64,000 nt of DNA, from positions 248,001 through 312,000 of the forward strand of contig NZ_JACJIM010000003.1 in the NCBI RefSeq assembly GCF_014138435.1, read 5' to 3'. Both the position numbers and the translations under genes were made by a program. The stretch comes from Methylobacterium fujisawaense. Lineage in GTDB: Bacteria > Pseudomonadota > Alphaproteobacteria > Rhizobiales > Beijerinckiaceae. A model generated the notes under the pieces. That model searched no databases. It worked only from the letters and a program-made list of their open reading frames with translations, and was not told the origin of the DNA. Below are positions 37,364 to 46,422 of this stretch, one piece after another (within the stretch, counting starts at the first letter, position 1; the number at the start of each line of letters is the position of its first letter).

Positions 37364-37605
37364 CGGTCTTCGTCTTCGGAGATGGGATCGGTTCAGAACT
37401 CTCGCGATGATGCGTAGTCCTTAGTAGGCATCGCGCGCGGTTTCCGAAAGAGGCGAGCCCTGTCCCGGTCGATTGGCCGCCCGGCTGATCCGTGCGGTTG
37501 TCACCGCGGGCGGCCCGGCGCGCTGGCGCGCGACCCCGCACAGGCTCTATGCCGGGACGATGGCGGGGGCCGGCGCGGATGAACGGCCGAACATGGGAGT
37601 GAACG

Positions 37606-38577
37606 ATGGCTGAGGCCCCGGTCGAGATCCTGTTGCTCCGGAAGATGCATCCGCTCGTCGAGGCGGCCTTCGAGGGGCGGCACAGGGTCCACAGGCTGTC
37701 GGAGGCCGCGGATCCCGAGGCCCTGCTGGCCGAGATCGGCCCGCGGGTCCGCGCGCTCTGCGTCGGCGGTCACGTCAGCGTGGACGGGGCGCTGATGGAC
37801 CGGCTGCCGAACCTGGAACTCATCGCGAATTTCGGGGTGGGCTACGATGCCGTCGACGCCGTGGCGGCGCATCGGCGCGGAATCATCGTCACCAACACGC
37901 CGGACGTTCTCACCGACGAGGTCGCCGACCTCGCCCTCGGCCTCGTCCTCGCGACCCTGCGGAAGATCCCCCAGGCCGACCGCTACCTGCGCGCCGGCCA
38001 CTGGCCCAAGGCCCCCTTCCCGCTCACGGCCTCCTTGCGCGGGCGGCGGGTCGGCATCCTCGGTCTCGGCCGGATCGGGCGGGCGATCGCCCACCGCTTG
38101 GAGAGCTTCGGCGTCGCGATCGACTATCACGGCCGCAGCCGACGGGCGGACGTTCCCTACACCTATCACGACACCCTGATCGGCCTCGCCCACGCGGTCC
38201 ATATCCTGATCGTGGTGGCGCCCGGCGGGCCCGAGACGCGCAATCTCGTGAACGCCGACGTTTTGGAGGCGCTCGGCCCGGAGGGCATCCTGATCAACGT
38301 CGCCCGGGGGACGCTCGTCGACGAGGCGGCGCTGACCGCAGCGCTGACGGCGGGCACGATCCTGGGCGCCGGCCTCGACGTGTTCGAGAACGAGCCGCAC
38401 GTCCCGGCGGACCTCGCCGCCCTCGACAATACGGTCCTGCTGCCGCATGTCGGGTCGGCCTCCGAGCACACCCGCGCGGCGATGGCCCAGCTCGTCGTCG
38501 ACAACGTCGTCTCGTGGTTCGAGGGACGGGGCCCGCTGACGCCCGTCGCCGAGACACCCTGGAGACCGAACGCGTGA
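37606..38577 (+). CDS. D-isomer 2-hydroxyacid dehydrogenase (glyoxylate/hydroxypyruvate reductase-like)
   Basis: 323 aa. Rossmann NAD(P) motif GLGRIGRAIA (about 150-159) and the catalytic set Arg (NVARGTLVDE), Glu (FENEP) and His (LPHVGSAS) are complete. Members reduce glyoxylate, hydroxypyruvate or similar 2-oxoacids. In a methylotroph such an enzyme could work near the serine cycle, but the sequence does not show this. GGGAG lies six bases before the start. The stop overlaps the start of the next gene (GTGA). Confidence 0.92.
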   Translation: MAEAPVEILLLRKMHPLVEAAFEGRHRVHRLSEAADPEALLAEIGPRVRALCVGGHVSVDGALMDRLPNLELIANFGVGYDAVDAVAAHRRGIIVTNTPDVLTDEVADLALGLVLATLRKIPQADRYLRAGHWPKAPFPLTASLRGRRVGILGLGRIGRAIAHRLESFGVAIDYHGRSRRADVPYTYHDTLIGLAHAVHILIVVAPGGPETRNLVNADVLEALGPEGILINVARGTLVDEAALTAALTAGTILGAGLDVFENEPHVPADLAALDNTVLLPHVGSASEHTRAAMAQLVVDNVVSWFEGRGPLTPVAETPWRPNA

Positions 38578-39461
38578 CACCGGCACAGGCCGCCCGACTG
38601 GCCGCATCCGCCCTCATCGCAATGGGCGCGGTCGCCCAGCCTGCCGCCGCGCAGGACGTGCCGGCCGCGACCGTCGAACCGGGTGCTCCGCCGGCCGCGG
38701 AGACGCTCGCCGCGCCGCCCGTCCCGTCCGCGCCGCCCAGCCTGCCCGAAAGGCTCGGTCAGGCGCCGGGGACGTGGGACCTGTCCCGTGACGGCACCAA
38801 CCGCCGCTGCGTCATGACCCTGGTGCTGGACAGCGGCGATGCGGGCCAAAAGTTGCGCTTCCCGGCCGGATGCCGCCGGGCCCTGCCCGTCCTGAACGGC
38901 GTCGCCGGCTGGCTGTTCGTCGAAGGGAACGTCCGCTTCGTGGACCGCAATGTCCGCCCCGTCCTCGAATTCACCCGGCGGCCGGACCAGCGCAGCCTCG
39001 TCGCGCTGGCCGAGGACGGTAACCGCTACAGCCTCGTCCCCCTCGACATCGTGGCCATGCGTCCGGCCGGCGCCGCAGGCTCGCCCGAGTCCGAGCCGGC
39101 CGTGGCAGCCAGCCCGAACCCCGCCCCGCTCCAGGCCGCCGCCCCGGTTCCGGCCGAACTGCAGCCGGCGGCGACTGCTTCGGCGGCCCCCGCACCGGGT
39201 CTCTATGCCCTCGACCGGTTCCAGCAGCGCGACACCTGCCGGATCACCCTCGATGGCACCGGCGGCGGCGTGCACATCGTCCCGGGCTGCCACGACAGCG
39301 GCCTGGAGGTGTTCGATCCGGTCCGCTGGCGCTACGCGAACGGGCGGATGACGCTGACCGCCAAGCGCGGCCACAGCATCGACCTCGTGCCGAGTGGCGA
39401 CGGACGCTGGCGGCGCGAACCGGAGGTCGGCACCGCCTTCGTCCTGCGCCGCGTCGACTGA
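38574..39461 (+). CDS. Secreted protein with two AprI/Inh (protease-inhibitor-like) domains
   Basis: 295 aa from a GTG start that overlaps the dehydrogenase stop (GTGA). Signal peptide to QPAAAQ (residue about 27). Two lipocalin-like Inh domains: first about 60-165 (GTWDLSRDGTNRRCVMTL ... PAGCRRALPVL) and second about 205-293 (GLYALDRFQQRDTCRITL ... PGCHDSGLEVF), joined by a Pro/Ala linker. Each has the characteristic Cys pair and W/Y. Inh proteins block secreted metalloproteases in the periplasm; the tandem form is widespread in Methylobacterium relatives and its target is unknown. The first glycine-tryptophan unit is best conserved. Confidence 0.8.
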   Translation: MTPAQAARLAASALIAMGAVAQPAAAQDVPAATVEPGAPPAAETLAAPPVPSAPPSLPERLGQAPGTWDLSRDGTNRRCVMTLVLDSGDAGQKLRFPAGCRRALPVLNGVAGWLFVEGNVRFVDRNVRPVLEFTRRPDQRSLVALAEDGNRYSLVPLDIVAMRPAGAAGSPESEPAVAASPNPAPLQAAAPVPAELQPAATASAAPAPGLYALDRFQQRDTCRITLDGTGGGVHIVPGCHDSGLEVFDPVRWRYANGRMTLTAKRGHSIDLVPSGDGRWRREPEVGTAFVLRRVD

Positions 39462-39512
39462 GCGCGCCGCGGGGTTTCCGTCAGAGAGGCCACGCGAGCG
39501 ACCGGCGATGCG

Positions 39513-40127
39513 TCAGCGGGACGACCCGCGACCGTCCTGTACCGGCAGCATCCGCTCCAGGAGTCCGTCCCGCCGGATGATCAGGTGCCACACCGTCCCG
39601 GCGACATGCAGCAGGACCAGCGCGTAGACGAGCCACTGGCCGAAGACGTGGATCGCCTCGAAGATCTTCTGGGCCGCGTCGTCCTTCGGCAGCCCCGGGA
39701 CCGTGAACAGCCAGAAATACGGCGTGTCGCGACCGGACAGCGCGCTGAGCAGGTACCCGCTGATCGGCATGATCAGGAAGATCGCGTACAAAAGATAGTG
39801 ATTGACGCGGCCGATCAGCGTCAGGAGCCGGGGCGCCTGCGGATCCGGCGGCGCCGGCCGGATCATCCGCCAGACGATCCGCAGGACCACGATCGCCAGG
39901 ATCGTGAGGCCGACCGATTTGTGCAGCACGAACATGCTGCCCTTGGCCGGTGTCGGCGGCAGGCTGATCGCGACCCAGGCGAGCGGCAGGACCGCCAGGA
40001 CAAGGGCCGCGCTCAGCCAGTGCAGCGCCTGCGACACCGGATGGTAGCGCGGCAGGCCGGAGGCCGTGACGTAGGTTGCGGGCAGCGCTGTCGCCGCCTT
40101 GCCGGCCGTGATCGGAGAACCTGACAT
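39513..40127 (-). CDS. Cytochrome b561-family membrane protein
   Basis: 204 aa with four transmembrane helices. The haem-ligand histidines are in the expected places: HPVSQALHWLSA and LHKSVGL in the first two helices, then VNHYLLYAIF and the last-helix HVFGQWLVYALVLLHVAGTVWH. YceJ-like b561 proteins pass electrons between the quinone pool and periplasmic acceptors. The start at 40127 fits the family; the frame upstream lacks similarity. It is convergent with the Inh gene and 67 bases from the next gene on the same strand. Confidence 0.9.
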   Translation of the reverse strand: MSGSPITAGKAATALPATYVTASGLPRYHPVSQALHWLSAALVLAVLPLAWVAISLPPTPAKGSMFVLHKSVGLTILAIVVLRIVWRMIRPAPPDPQAPRLLTLIGRVNHYLLYAIFLIMPISGYLLSALSGRDTPYFWLFTVPGLPKDDAAQKIFEAIHVFGQWLVYALVLLHVAGTVWHLIIRRDGLLERMLPVQDGRGSSR

Positions 40128-40194
40128 GATCCCTCGCGGGTGAGCGTGGTCCGCCTTCGATCTAGGGCCCGCGGCAGGCCGGGGGAGTCTCGCG

Positions 40195-40779
40195 TCAGTC
40201 GGATGCGCCGGGTGCGGCCGTCCGCGCCACGTCGAGCAGGGCGGCAAGCTCCGCAGCCGCGGCGCGGATCCGGGCCGCCACGGTCTCGTCGACGATGCGG
40301 CCATCCACCAGGTCGTCGGATCCGGCATAGACGGAGGTCGGCGCGACATGCGCGGCGAAGAAGCCGAACAGCGGCCGGAGCCCGTGCTCGACCACCAGGG
40401 CGTGGCGAAGGCCGCCGCCCGTGGCGGTGAGGGCCACCGGCATGCCGATCATCCGGGCGGGATCGACGAAGTCGAACACGTGCTTGAACAGCCCGGCATA
40501 GCCGCCCTGATAGACCGGCGTCCCGACGATGAGGGCGTCCGCTCCTTCGATCGCCTCGACCAGGCGCAGGGCCGGTGCCGACAGCGCGTCCCGCTGCGTG
40601 GCGCCGAGGCCCGGGCCGGCATCCATCAGGTCGTAGACGGCGAGATCGATCCCGCGGAGGCGTCCGAGTTCGGCGCCGAGCGCCTCGACCAGGATGCGGG
40701 TGCGCGAGGGCCGCTTGGCGCTCCCCGAGAAGGCGACGATGCGGGCAACGCTGGGCTTCACACTCGACTCGACACTCAC
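40195..40779 (-). CDS. NADPH-dependent FMN reductase family protein
   Basis: 194 aa, flavodoxin-like fold. The phosphate-binding loop FSGSAKRPSRTR lies near the N-terminus and VGTPVYQGGYAGLFKHVFDFVDP is the SsuE/ChrR-type flavin and dimer region. It reduces FMN with NAD(P)H for oxygenases or acts as a quinone reductase. The start is GTG: two GTG codons are adjacent at 40782 and 40779, and the second is better spaced from GGAAGG. No sulfonate gene neighbours. Confidence 0.88.
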   Translation of the reverse strand: MSVESSVKPSVARIVAFSGSAKRPSRTRILVEALGAELGRLRGIDLAVYDLMDAGPGLGATQRDALSAPALRLVEAIEGADALIVGTPVYQGGYAGLFKHVFDFVDPARMIGMPVALTATGGGLRHALVVEHGLRPLFGFFAAHVAPTSVYAGSDDLVDGRIVDETVAARIRAAAAELAALLDVARTAAPGASD

Positions 40780-40945
40780 CACGAAACCTTCCGCCGCAGC
40801 ATGCCCCGATCCGGGCCTTCGCAAACTCTGGCGCATGCGCGGCACGCGACACGAGTGGTTTTGACGGTAGCGCATTCCCGCGCCGTATAAACCCTCGGCG
40901 GGGCCGCATGGGCGGCGGTCCGACGCGACCGTCTCTGGCAGCCCC

Positions 40946-41605
40946 TCATCCGCGCAGCCGCCAGACATGGCTGCGCTTGATCTCGGCATCCTCCAGCGAA
41001 CGCGAGACCGGCACCGCATAGGTGGCGAGGCAATCGAGGCGGTCCCGCGGCAGGTACGTGCGGCCCGGATCGCCGATCAGCACCGTGACGCCCCGCGCCT
41101 GCAAACCGGAGAGCCAGGCGGTCACGGCCCCGGCGAGGTCGCGCTCGTAGAAGACGTCGGCGGCCAGGACGAGGTCGACCTGCGGATCGCGGCCGAGGAG
41201 GTCGTCGCAGACCGGGGTGATCCGTCCGCCGACCCCGTTGGCCTCGGCGTTGAGGCGGATCGCCGCCTTGGCGAAGGGATCGAGGTCGCTGGCCACGACG
41301 TTCTCCGCCCCGGCGAGCGCGGCGGCGATCGCCACCAAGCCGGATCCCGAGGCAAAATCCAGGACGCGGGCCCCGTCCGCGACGTCGGGGTGGTCGAGGA
41401 CGTACCGGGCGAGCGCTTGCCCGCCGGCCCAGGCGAAGGCCCAGAACGGCGGCGGCAGCCCGATCTCCTGCAACTCCTCCTCGGTCCGCTGCCAGAGGTC
41501 CGTCGCCTCGTCGGCGACGTGCAGATGGATCTCGGGTGCATGGGGCACGGGCAGCAGACGGGTGTTGGCCCGGATGAATCCGGCGGGATCGTCCGGTGCG
41601 CGCAC
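40946..41605 (-). CDS. METTL20-like class I SAM methyltransferase (putative ETF-beta lysine methyltransferase)
   Basis: 219 aa. The family hallmark PPPFWAFAWAGGQALARY precedes motif I VLDFASGSGLVAIAAA; VVASDLDP and the DxxY-like LAADVFYERDL motif follow. Homologues in alphaproteobacteria methylate lysines on the beta subunit of electron transfer flavoprotein; that assignment here is by family. The GTG at 41605 is taken as start because GGAGG lies seven bases upstream, inside the 3' end of the glycosyltransferase gene; an ATG at 41632 has no such site. It is coupled to the glycosyltransferase. Confidence 0.85.
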   Translation of the reverse strand: MRAPDDPAGFIRANTRLLPVPHAPEIHLHVADEATDLWQRTEEELQEIGLPPPFWAFAWAGGQALARYVLDHPDVADGARVLDFASGSGLVAIAAALAGAENVVASDLDPFAKAAIRLNAEANGVGGRITPVCDDLLGRDPQVDLVLAADVFYERDLAGAVTAWLSGLQARGVTVLIGDPGRTYLPRDRLDCLATYAVPVSRSLEDAEIKRSHVWRLRG

Positions 41606-41607
41606 GA

Positions 41608-42771
41608 TCAGGCCTCCAGCAGGTCGCGCCATATGGCGCGGACATGGTCGGTCACGGCAGCCTCGGTGAAGCCCCCGGTCTCGATCCGGGTTCGTGCAGC
41701 CGCGCCCAGGCCGGCGACGAGGCCGGCATCCCCGCTCAGGCGCGCGAGGGCGGCGGCCAGGGCCGGCGCGTCGTTCGGAGGAACCAGCAGGCCCTCGACG
41801 CCATCGCGCACGAGGCTGCGGCAGCCCGGGACGTCGGACGCGACCAGGGCCCGGCCGCAGGAGGCCGCTTCCAGCAGCGTCCGCGGCAAGCCCTCGCCGC
41901 CGCGAGACGGCAGGCAGGCGACATGGTGGCCGGCCCAGACCGCCGCCACGTCGGTCGTCGGCCCATGCCAGACGATGCCGTCGCGGCTCCACGCACGCAG
42001 GGTCCCCTCGTCGATCGCCCGCCGGTTCGATGGGTCCGGCGCACCATACAGTGCCAGCTCGACCGGCGCGCCCTGGGCCCGGGCGAGGCGGACCGCCTCG
42101 ACGGCGACGTCGATCCCCTTCGACCAGAGCATGCGGGCGACCACGGCCACCCGGAGCGGCGGCATGGGCGGCAGCGGGCGCGGGACGAACGCGGCCGGAT
42201 CGACGCCGGCGCCGCCCACCACGGTCACGGACTGCTCCAGCGGATCGAGACCCAGGGCCCGGGCATCGTCCGGGTTCTCGAACAGGAAGCGGGTTCGGGA
42301 CGAGGCCAGTGGGCCGCGGATCAGTGTCCGCAGGGCGAGGCGGGCCGCCCGCCCCAGCCGGTCGCCCCGGGCCCCGACGAGGCCGAGGCCGGTCAGCGCG
42401 TAGACCCGGGACGGGATGCCCGCCATGGCGGCGGCGGTGCCGCCGACCAGGATCCCGCGGAGGGCGATGCAGTGGACGATGTCGGCCTTGAGGGCCTTGA
42501 GGATGGCCGCGAGCTGCCCGGCCGCGTAACCCGCGGCCATCGGGTTGAGGCTCGCCCGCTCGGCTTCCAGGGGCACGACCTGCGCGCCGGTCGCCTCGAT
42601 GACGGCGCGATGGGCCCGGACCCGCGTCACCACCGCGACCGCGAGGCCCATGGCGATCGCCGCGCGGGCCATCGGCAGGAAATGCGAGGCGAAGAACCAG
42701 TCCTCGGTCACCACGAAGACCAGACGGCGCATCGGAACGGGCCTGTTCCCGGGGGTGGCTTCGGACTGCAT
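41608..42771 (-). CDS. Glycosyltransferase family 4 protein
   Basis: 387 aa, GT-B fold. The N-terminal acceptor domain begins FVVTEDWFFASHFLPMARAA, a pattern of sugar transferases for surface polysaccharide. The C-terminal donor domain has RMLWSKGIDVAVEAV and the EX7E-type region PSRGGEGLPRTLLEAASCGR. It probably transfers a nucleotide sugar to a lipid or glycan in the cytoplasm. AGGG precedes the start. It is followed directly by the methyltransferase gene; no other polysaccharide genes are near. Confidence 0.9.
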   Translation of the reverse strand: MQSEATPGNRPVPMRRLVFVVTEDWFFASHFLPMARAAIAMGLAVAVVTRVRAHRAVIEATGAQVVPLEAERASLNPMAAGYAAGQLAAILKALKADIVHCIALRGILVGGTAAAMAGIPSRVYALTGLGLVGARGDRLGRAARLALRTLIRGPLASSRTRFLFENPDDARALGLDPLEQSVTVVGGAGVDPAAFVPRPLPPMPPLRVAVVARMLWSKGIDVAVEAVRLARAQGAPVELALYGAPDPSNRRAIDEGTLRAWSRDGIVWHGPTTDVAAVWAGHHVACLPSRGGEGLPRTLLEAASCGRALVASDVPGCRSLVRDGVEGLLVPPNDAPALAAALARLSGDAGLVAGLGAAARTRIETGGFTEAAVTDHVRAIWRDLLEA

Positions 42772-42907
42772 CCGATCCCTCTAGCACGTCGGCGCGGATC
42801 GTCCTGCGACGGATGTGCTGCCCCGGAACGGCGATCCGGGGATGCCAGTTGATCGAGGCCTTCCCGCCGGGCGCTCAGCCGGGCGGCGTAGATGGGAGGG
42901 GTGGCGC

Positions 42908-44161
42908 ATGGCGGGTGTCGAGACGGCGGAAAACGGCGGAGACCTCCGTGCGGCGGCGGCGGAGGCCGGCCTCGTCTACGTCGATGATGGCCGGCCGGGC
43001 CTGTCGCGCCGCCGCAGCGGCTCCGGCTTCCGCTACCTCGACGCGAAGGGCGCCCCGGTGCGCGACAAGGCGAAGCTCGCCCGCATCCGCGCGCTGGCGA
43101 TCCCTCCGGCCTACACGGATGTCTGGATCTGCCCCCGCAGCAACGGCCACATCCAGGCGACCGGCCGCGATGCCAAGGGCCGCAAGCAGTACCGCTACCA
43201 CCCGGATTTCCGGCAGGCGCGAGAGGCCAACAAGTTCTCGCGGATCATGGCCTTCGCGGACGCCCTGCCGGGCATCCGCCGGCGGGTCGATGCCGACATG
43301 AAACGGCCGGGCCTGCCCCGCGAGAAGGTGCTGGCCACCGTGGTCCACCTGCTCGAGACAACGCTGATCCGCGTCGGCAACGACGATTACGCGCGGACCA
43401 ACAAGAGCTACGGCCTGACGACCTTGCGCGATCCCCATGTGCGGATCGCGGGTTCGGCCCTGTCGTTCCGGTTCAAGGGCAAGAGCGGCAAGATCTGGGA
43501 CGTGTCGCTGAAGGACCGGCGCGTCGCCCGGATCGTGAAGGCCTGCCAGGACCTGCCCGGACAGGAGCTGTTCCAGTACCTCGATCCGGACGGCACGCAG
43601 CGCGACGTCTCCTCCTCGGACGTGAACGCGTATCTGCGGGAGATCACCGGCGAGGACTTCACCGCCAAGGATTTCCGGACCTGGGCCGGTACGGTGCTGG
43701 CGGCGCTGGCGCTGCGCGAGTTCGAAAGCTTCGACAGCGAGGCGGGGGCCAAGCGCAACATCCGTGCGGCCATCGAGAGCGTCGCCGGCCGCCTCGGAAA
43801 CACCCCGACGATCTGCCGCAAGTGCTACATCCACCCGCAGATCCTCGACTGCTATCTGGAGGGTGACCTGCTCCTGCAGGTGAAGGGCGCGGTCGAGTCC
43901 GAGCTGAGCGAGGATCTCTCGCGGCTGCGGCCGGAAGAGGCGGCGGTGCTGGGTCTGCTTCAGGCGCGGCTGTCCGCGGCCGGGGATAGCGTCCGGGCCG
44001 GGGCGCGGGTCAAGCCGGCGGGAACGCGCATGCGCGGCTCGAAGAAGCCGCGGGATAAGGTTGCGGCGCCGACGACCGCTTCCAAGACGTCCGGCATGGC
44101 CGAGACCGCGCCGAAGGCCAAACGGGCCTCCCGGGTCCGCAGGAAGGCTGCGGCTGCTTAG
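42908..44161 (+). CDS. Bacterial DNA topoisomerase IB
   Basis: 417 aa, the poxvirus-like form. The catalytic set is visible: Arg155 (TLIRVGNDDYARTN), Lys192-Lys195 region (KGKSGK), Arg257 (KDFRTWAGT) and the nucleophilic Tyr307 (ICRKCYIHP). It relaxes supercoils by a 3'-phosphotyrosine link. The start at 42908 has GGGAGGGG six bases upstream. The C-terminal ~60 residues are Lys/Ala/Arg-rich, disordered and DNA-binding in look. It is convergent with the LuxR gene across a strong hairpin. Confidence 0.95.
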   Translation: MAGVETAENGGDLRAAAAEAGLVYVDDGRPGLSRRRSGSGFRYLDAKGAPVRDKAKLARIRALAIPPAYTDVWICPRSNGHIQATGRDAKGRKQYRYHPDFRQAREANKFSRIMAFADALPGIRRRVDADMKRPGLPREKVLATVVHLLETTLIRVGNDDYARTNKSYGLTTLRDPHVRIAGSALSFRFKGKSGKIWDVSLKDRRVARIVKACQDLPGQELFQYLDPDGTQRDVSSSDVNAYLREITGEDFTAKDFRTWAGTVLAALALREFESFDSEAGAKRNIRAAIESVAGRLGNTPTICRKCYIHPQILDCYLEGDLLLQVKGAVESELSEDLSRLRPEEAAVLGLLQARLSAAGDSVRAGARVKPAGTRMRGSKKPRDKVAAPTTASKTSGMAETAPKAKRASRVRRKAAAA

Positions 44162-44163
44162 GG

Positions 44164-44186
44164 GGGCGGTCCCGGCGGGACCGCCC
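44164..44186. terminator. Strong bidirectional hairpin between topoisomerase IB and LuxR genes
   Basis: Perfect 10-bp stem GGGCGGTCCC / GGGACCGCCC with a GGC loop, in the 35-base convergent gap. Probably ends both transcripts although T-runs are missing. Confidence 0.65.
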
Positions 44187-44196
44187 GGAGTCCCGC

Positions 44197-44883
44197 TCAG
44201 TGCCGGGACTGGTTGTCGTTGCCGGATGACCGGCTGTCGGTCCCGCGCCGGACCTGCTCCCCGCTCTCGACGACGGGCGCAAGTCCGAGCTGCCGGGCGA
44301 GAGAGACCAGATCCTTCAGCCGTCCGGTCTGGGTCTTGCGCCGCAGGTTGAGCCGGTGAGTCTCCACGGTGCGGACGCTGAGCGCCAGCCGCCGCGCGAC
44401 CTCCTTGTTGCTGAACCCGGAGCTGAGGAAGCGCAGCACCTCGGCCTCCCGGGGCGTGAGCCCGAGGCCGTCCCCCGCCTCGGCCGGTAGCGCCACCGGT
44501 TGCTCCGGGGGAACAAGGCAATCGGAGCCCTCGGCGAGAGCGAGCAACGCGGCGCCGAGTTCCCGCGGCGACTTGGACCGCGCCACGAAGGCGTCTGCGC
44601 CCGCGGCCAGCAGGGCGCGCAGGTCGTCCGCCGTGAGGGCGCCGAAGGCGACCAGCGTGCGGAGGTTCGGCTGCCGCTCCTTCAGCGCGACGATGCGGGC
44701 AATGCCGTCGGCCAGCCGGATCTCGTCGAGAAAGACCAGGGCGACGATGCTGCCGGCGTCAGCGCGGTCCAGATCGGCTTCCCCGACGGTGTGGAACTCC
44801 GGCATGTGTTCCAGTGTGGCGCGCACCGTCGCGCTCAGGTCCTCCGGCTCATCCAGGATCAGGACGCCAACGGCCGTACTCAT
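44197..44883 (-). CDS. LuxR/NarL-type response regulator
   Basis: 228 aa. An N-terminal receiver-like domain (about 5-120) with Asp11 and a possible phospho-acceptor Asp53 (VFLDEIRL), but the usual DxxMP pattern is absent. The C-terminal GerE helix-turn-helix (about 140-200: GLTPREAEVLRFLSSGFSNKEVARRLALSVRTVETHR) binds DNA. No partner kinase is adjacent. Its tail of about 20 residues is polar and disordered. Confidence 0.88.
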   Translation of the reverse strand: MSTAVGVLILDEPEDLSATVRATLEHMPEFHTVGEADLDRADAGSIVALVFLDEIRLADGIARIVALKERQPNLRTLVAFGALTADDLRALLAAGADAFVARSKSPRELGAALLALAEGSDCLVPPEQPVALPAEAGDGLGLTPREAEVLRFLSSGFSNKEVARRLALSVRTVETHRLNLRRKTQTGRLKDLVSLARQLGLAPVVESGEQVRRGTDSRSSGNDNQSRH

Positions 44884-45095
44884 GACCTCGCACCTCGCTC
44901 TCCCAGCTTGATACAGGCGGCCGGGATCGAAGGCGAAGTTCCAAGATCCGTTCCAATAACGGTTGATGAATATTAAGCTTTATATTGGCGGAATCGCGCC
45001 GCTCTGGCGGATACTCGGCGGATCGATGCGCCGATCTGGGACGACGTCCGAACACTGCTCGACAGACTGTGCCGATTTGGGCCTGCCCCGCCGTC

Positions 45096-45992
45096 TCAAC
45101 CTGCGACGGCCCGGGCCCCCTCGCCCCGGTCCGGCACCACCCGGTTCCGGCCGCTTCCCTTGGCGGCGTAGAGGGCGATGTCCGCCCGCTTGACCAGGGC
45201 CTCGATGCTGTCGCCGTCGCGCCACGTGCTGACGCCGAAGCTGCAGCTCAAGCCCACCGGCCCCTTGGTCCCGCGGATCTTCAGGGCCTGGACGCCGATA
45301 CGAAGATATTCGGCATGCGCCACCGCCCTCAGAAGGCTGCAGCCCGGCAGGATCACGGCGAATTCTTCCCCGCCGAGGCGTCCGGCGATCCCCTCCCCGG
45401 AGATCGTCTCGGCCACGGCCTTGATCGCCACGTCGCCGACATCGTGACCGTGCTCGTCGTTGATGCGTTTGAAATGGTCGATGTCGAGCAGGATCGCCGA
45501 GATCGCGGGCGGGGTCCGGTGCTGCTCCACGGCGATGCGCGCCCGGTTGAAGAAGGCGCGCCGGTTGTAGGAGCCGGTCAACGGGTCCGTTTCGGCGAGG
45601 CGGATCAATTCCTCTTGCAGGGTCGTCAGGCGCTCTGCCGCGCGCAGCCGCGCGTTCAGTTCCTCGGCGCTCGGCGGCTTCTCGATGAAGTCGTCGGCGC
45701 CGCTGTCGAGGGCCTCGGCCAGGCTGCGGACGTTGCGCGCCGACGACATGGTGATGACGTGCAGCGGCCCGCGGGATTCCGCGAGAAGCCGGGCCGACCA
45801 GCAGAGTTCCAGCCCACAGAGCGGCCGGACCTCCAGGCTGGTGATCAGGACGCGAACCGCGGGCGTCGCCGCCAGGAATTGCAGCGCCTGCTCGGAATCC
45901 GTGAAGGCGTGCACCGCGTGGCCCCGAGGCTCGATCAGCGACGTGATGATCTGCAGCACGACGCGGCTCGAGTCGACGATGACAATCTGCAT
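45096..45992 (-). CDS. Diguanylate cyclase with degenerate receiver domain
   Basis: 298 aa. N-terminal receiver fold (1-118) that keeps Asp7 and Lys105 (IEKPP), but the phospho-acceptor position is Ser52 (VLITSLEVRP), so normal phosphorylation is unlikely. The C-terminal GGDEF domain (about 132-285) has DPLTGSYNRRAF, DIDHFKRINDEHGHDVGD and an intact GGEEF at 207-211. It should make cyclic-di-GMP in the cytoplasm. No RxxD inhibitory site lies five residues before GGEEF. It is downstream of an unrelated divergent small gene. Confidence 0.92.
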   Translation of the reverse strand: MQIVIVDSSRVVLQIITSLIEPRGHAVHAFTDSEQALQFLAATPAVRVLITSLEVRPLCGLELCWSARLLAESRGPLHVITMSSARNVRSLAEALDSGADDFIEKPPSAEELNARLRAAERLTTLQEELIRLAETDPLTGSYNRRAFFNRARIAVEQHRTPPAISAILLDIDHFKRINDEHGHDVGDVAIKAVAETISGEGIAGRLGGEEFAVILPGCSLLRAVAHAEYLRIGVQALKIRGTKGPVGLSCSFGVSTWRDGDSIEALVKRADIALYAAKGSGRNRVVPDRGEGARAVAG

Positions 45993-46065
45993 GGCGTGAC
46001 CCGCAACTGAGATCCGCGGTTTAAGCTGGAAGGCTTAACTCCCCCCCAACGGAGCTGATTTCAGC

Positions 46066-46422
46066 ATGAGCGTGGCGATTACCACTCCGGATCGGCGTTA
46101 TATCGTTGTTCGGGAACGCCTGTGGCGCTGCGCCAACCCGGATTTGTCGGAGGCCTGCAGGGCGGCGCTGGTGAAGCGCCTGATGGCGGCGCGCCGGGAC
46201 GTCAAACACGCCAAGCAGGCTGAGCGGGCCGGCGAAGCGGGGGCCGCGGAAGCGCTGACGGCCGCAAGGGCCGCGGTCGACGCGGCCAAGATCGCCCTCG
46301 GCGAGCGCGGGCCGGTCTGGTGGACGGACGGCGCGCCAGACCTGAACCGGCACCTCGTCCGCAACACGCCCTACGCGCCGTGGTTTGCGGCGCTCACCGC
46401 CGGGGAACCTGAACCGCGATGA
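46066..46422 (+). CDS. Conserved-type hypothetical protein, 118 aa
   Basis: A soluble, helix-rich protein that starts SVAITTPDRRYIVVRERLWR and ends with GPVWWTDGAPDLNRHLVRNTPYAPWF, a pattern seen in uncharacterised proteins across Hyphomicrobiales. No signal peptide. It is divergent from the diguanylate cyclase, and its last 29 bases overlap the 3' end of the convergent secreted-protein gene. Confidence 0.7.
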   Translation: MSVAITTPDRRYIVVRERLWRCANPDLSEACRAALVKRLMAARRDVKHAKQAERAGEAGAAEALTAARAAVDAAKIALGERGPVWWTDGAPDLNRHLVRNTPYAPWFAALTAGEPEPR

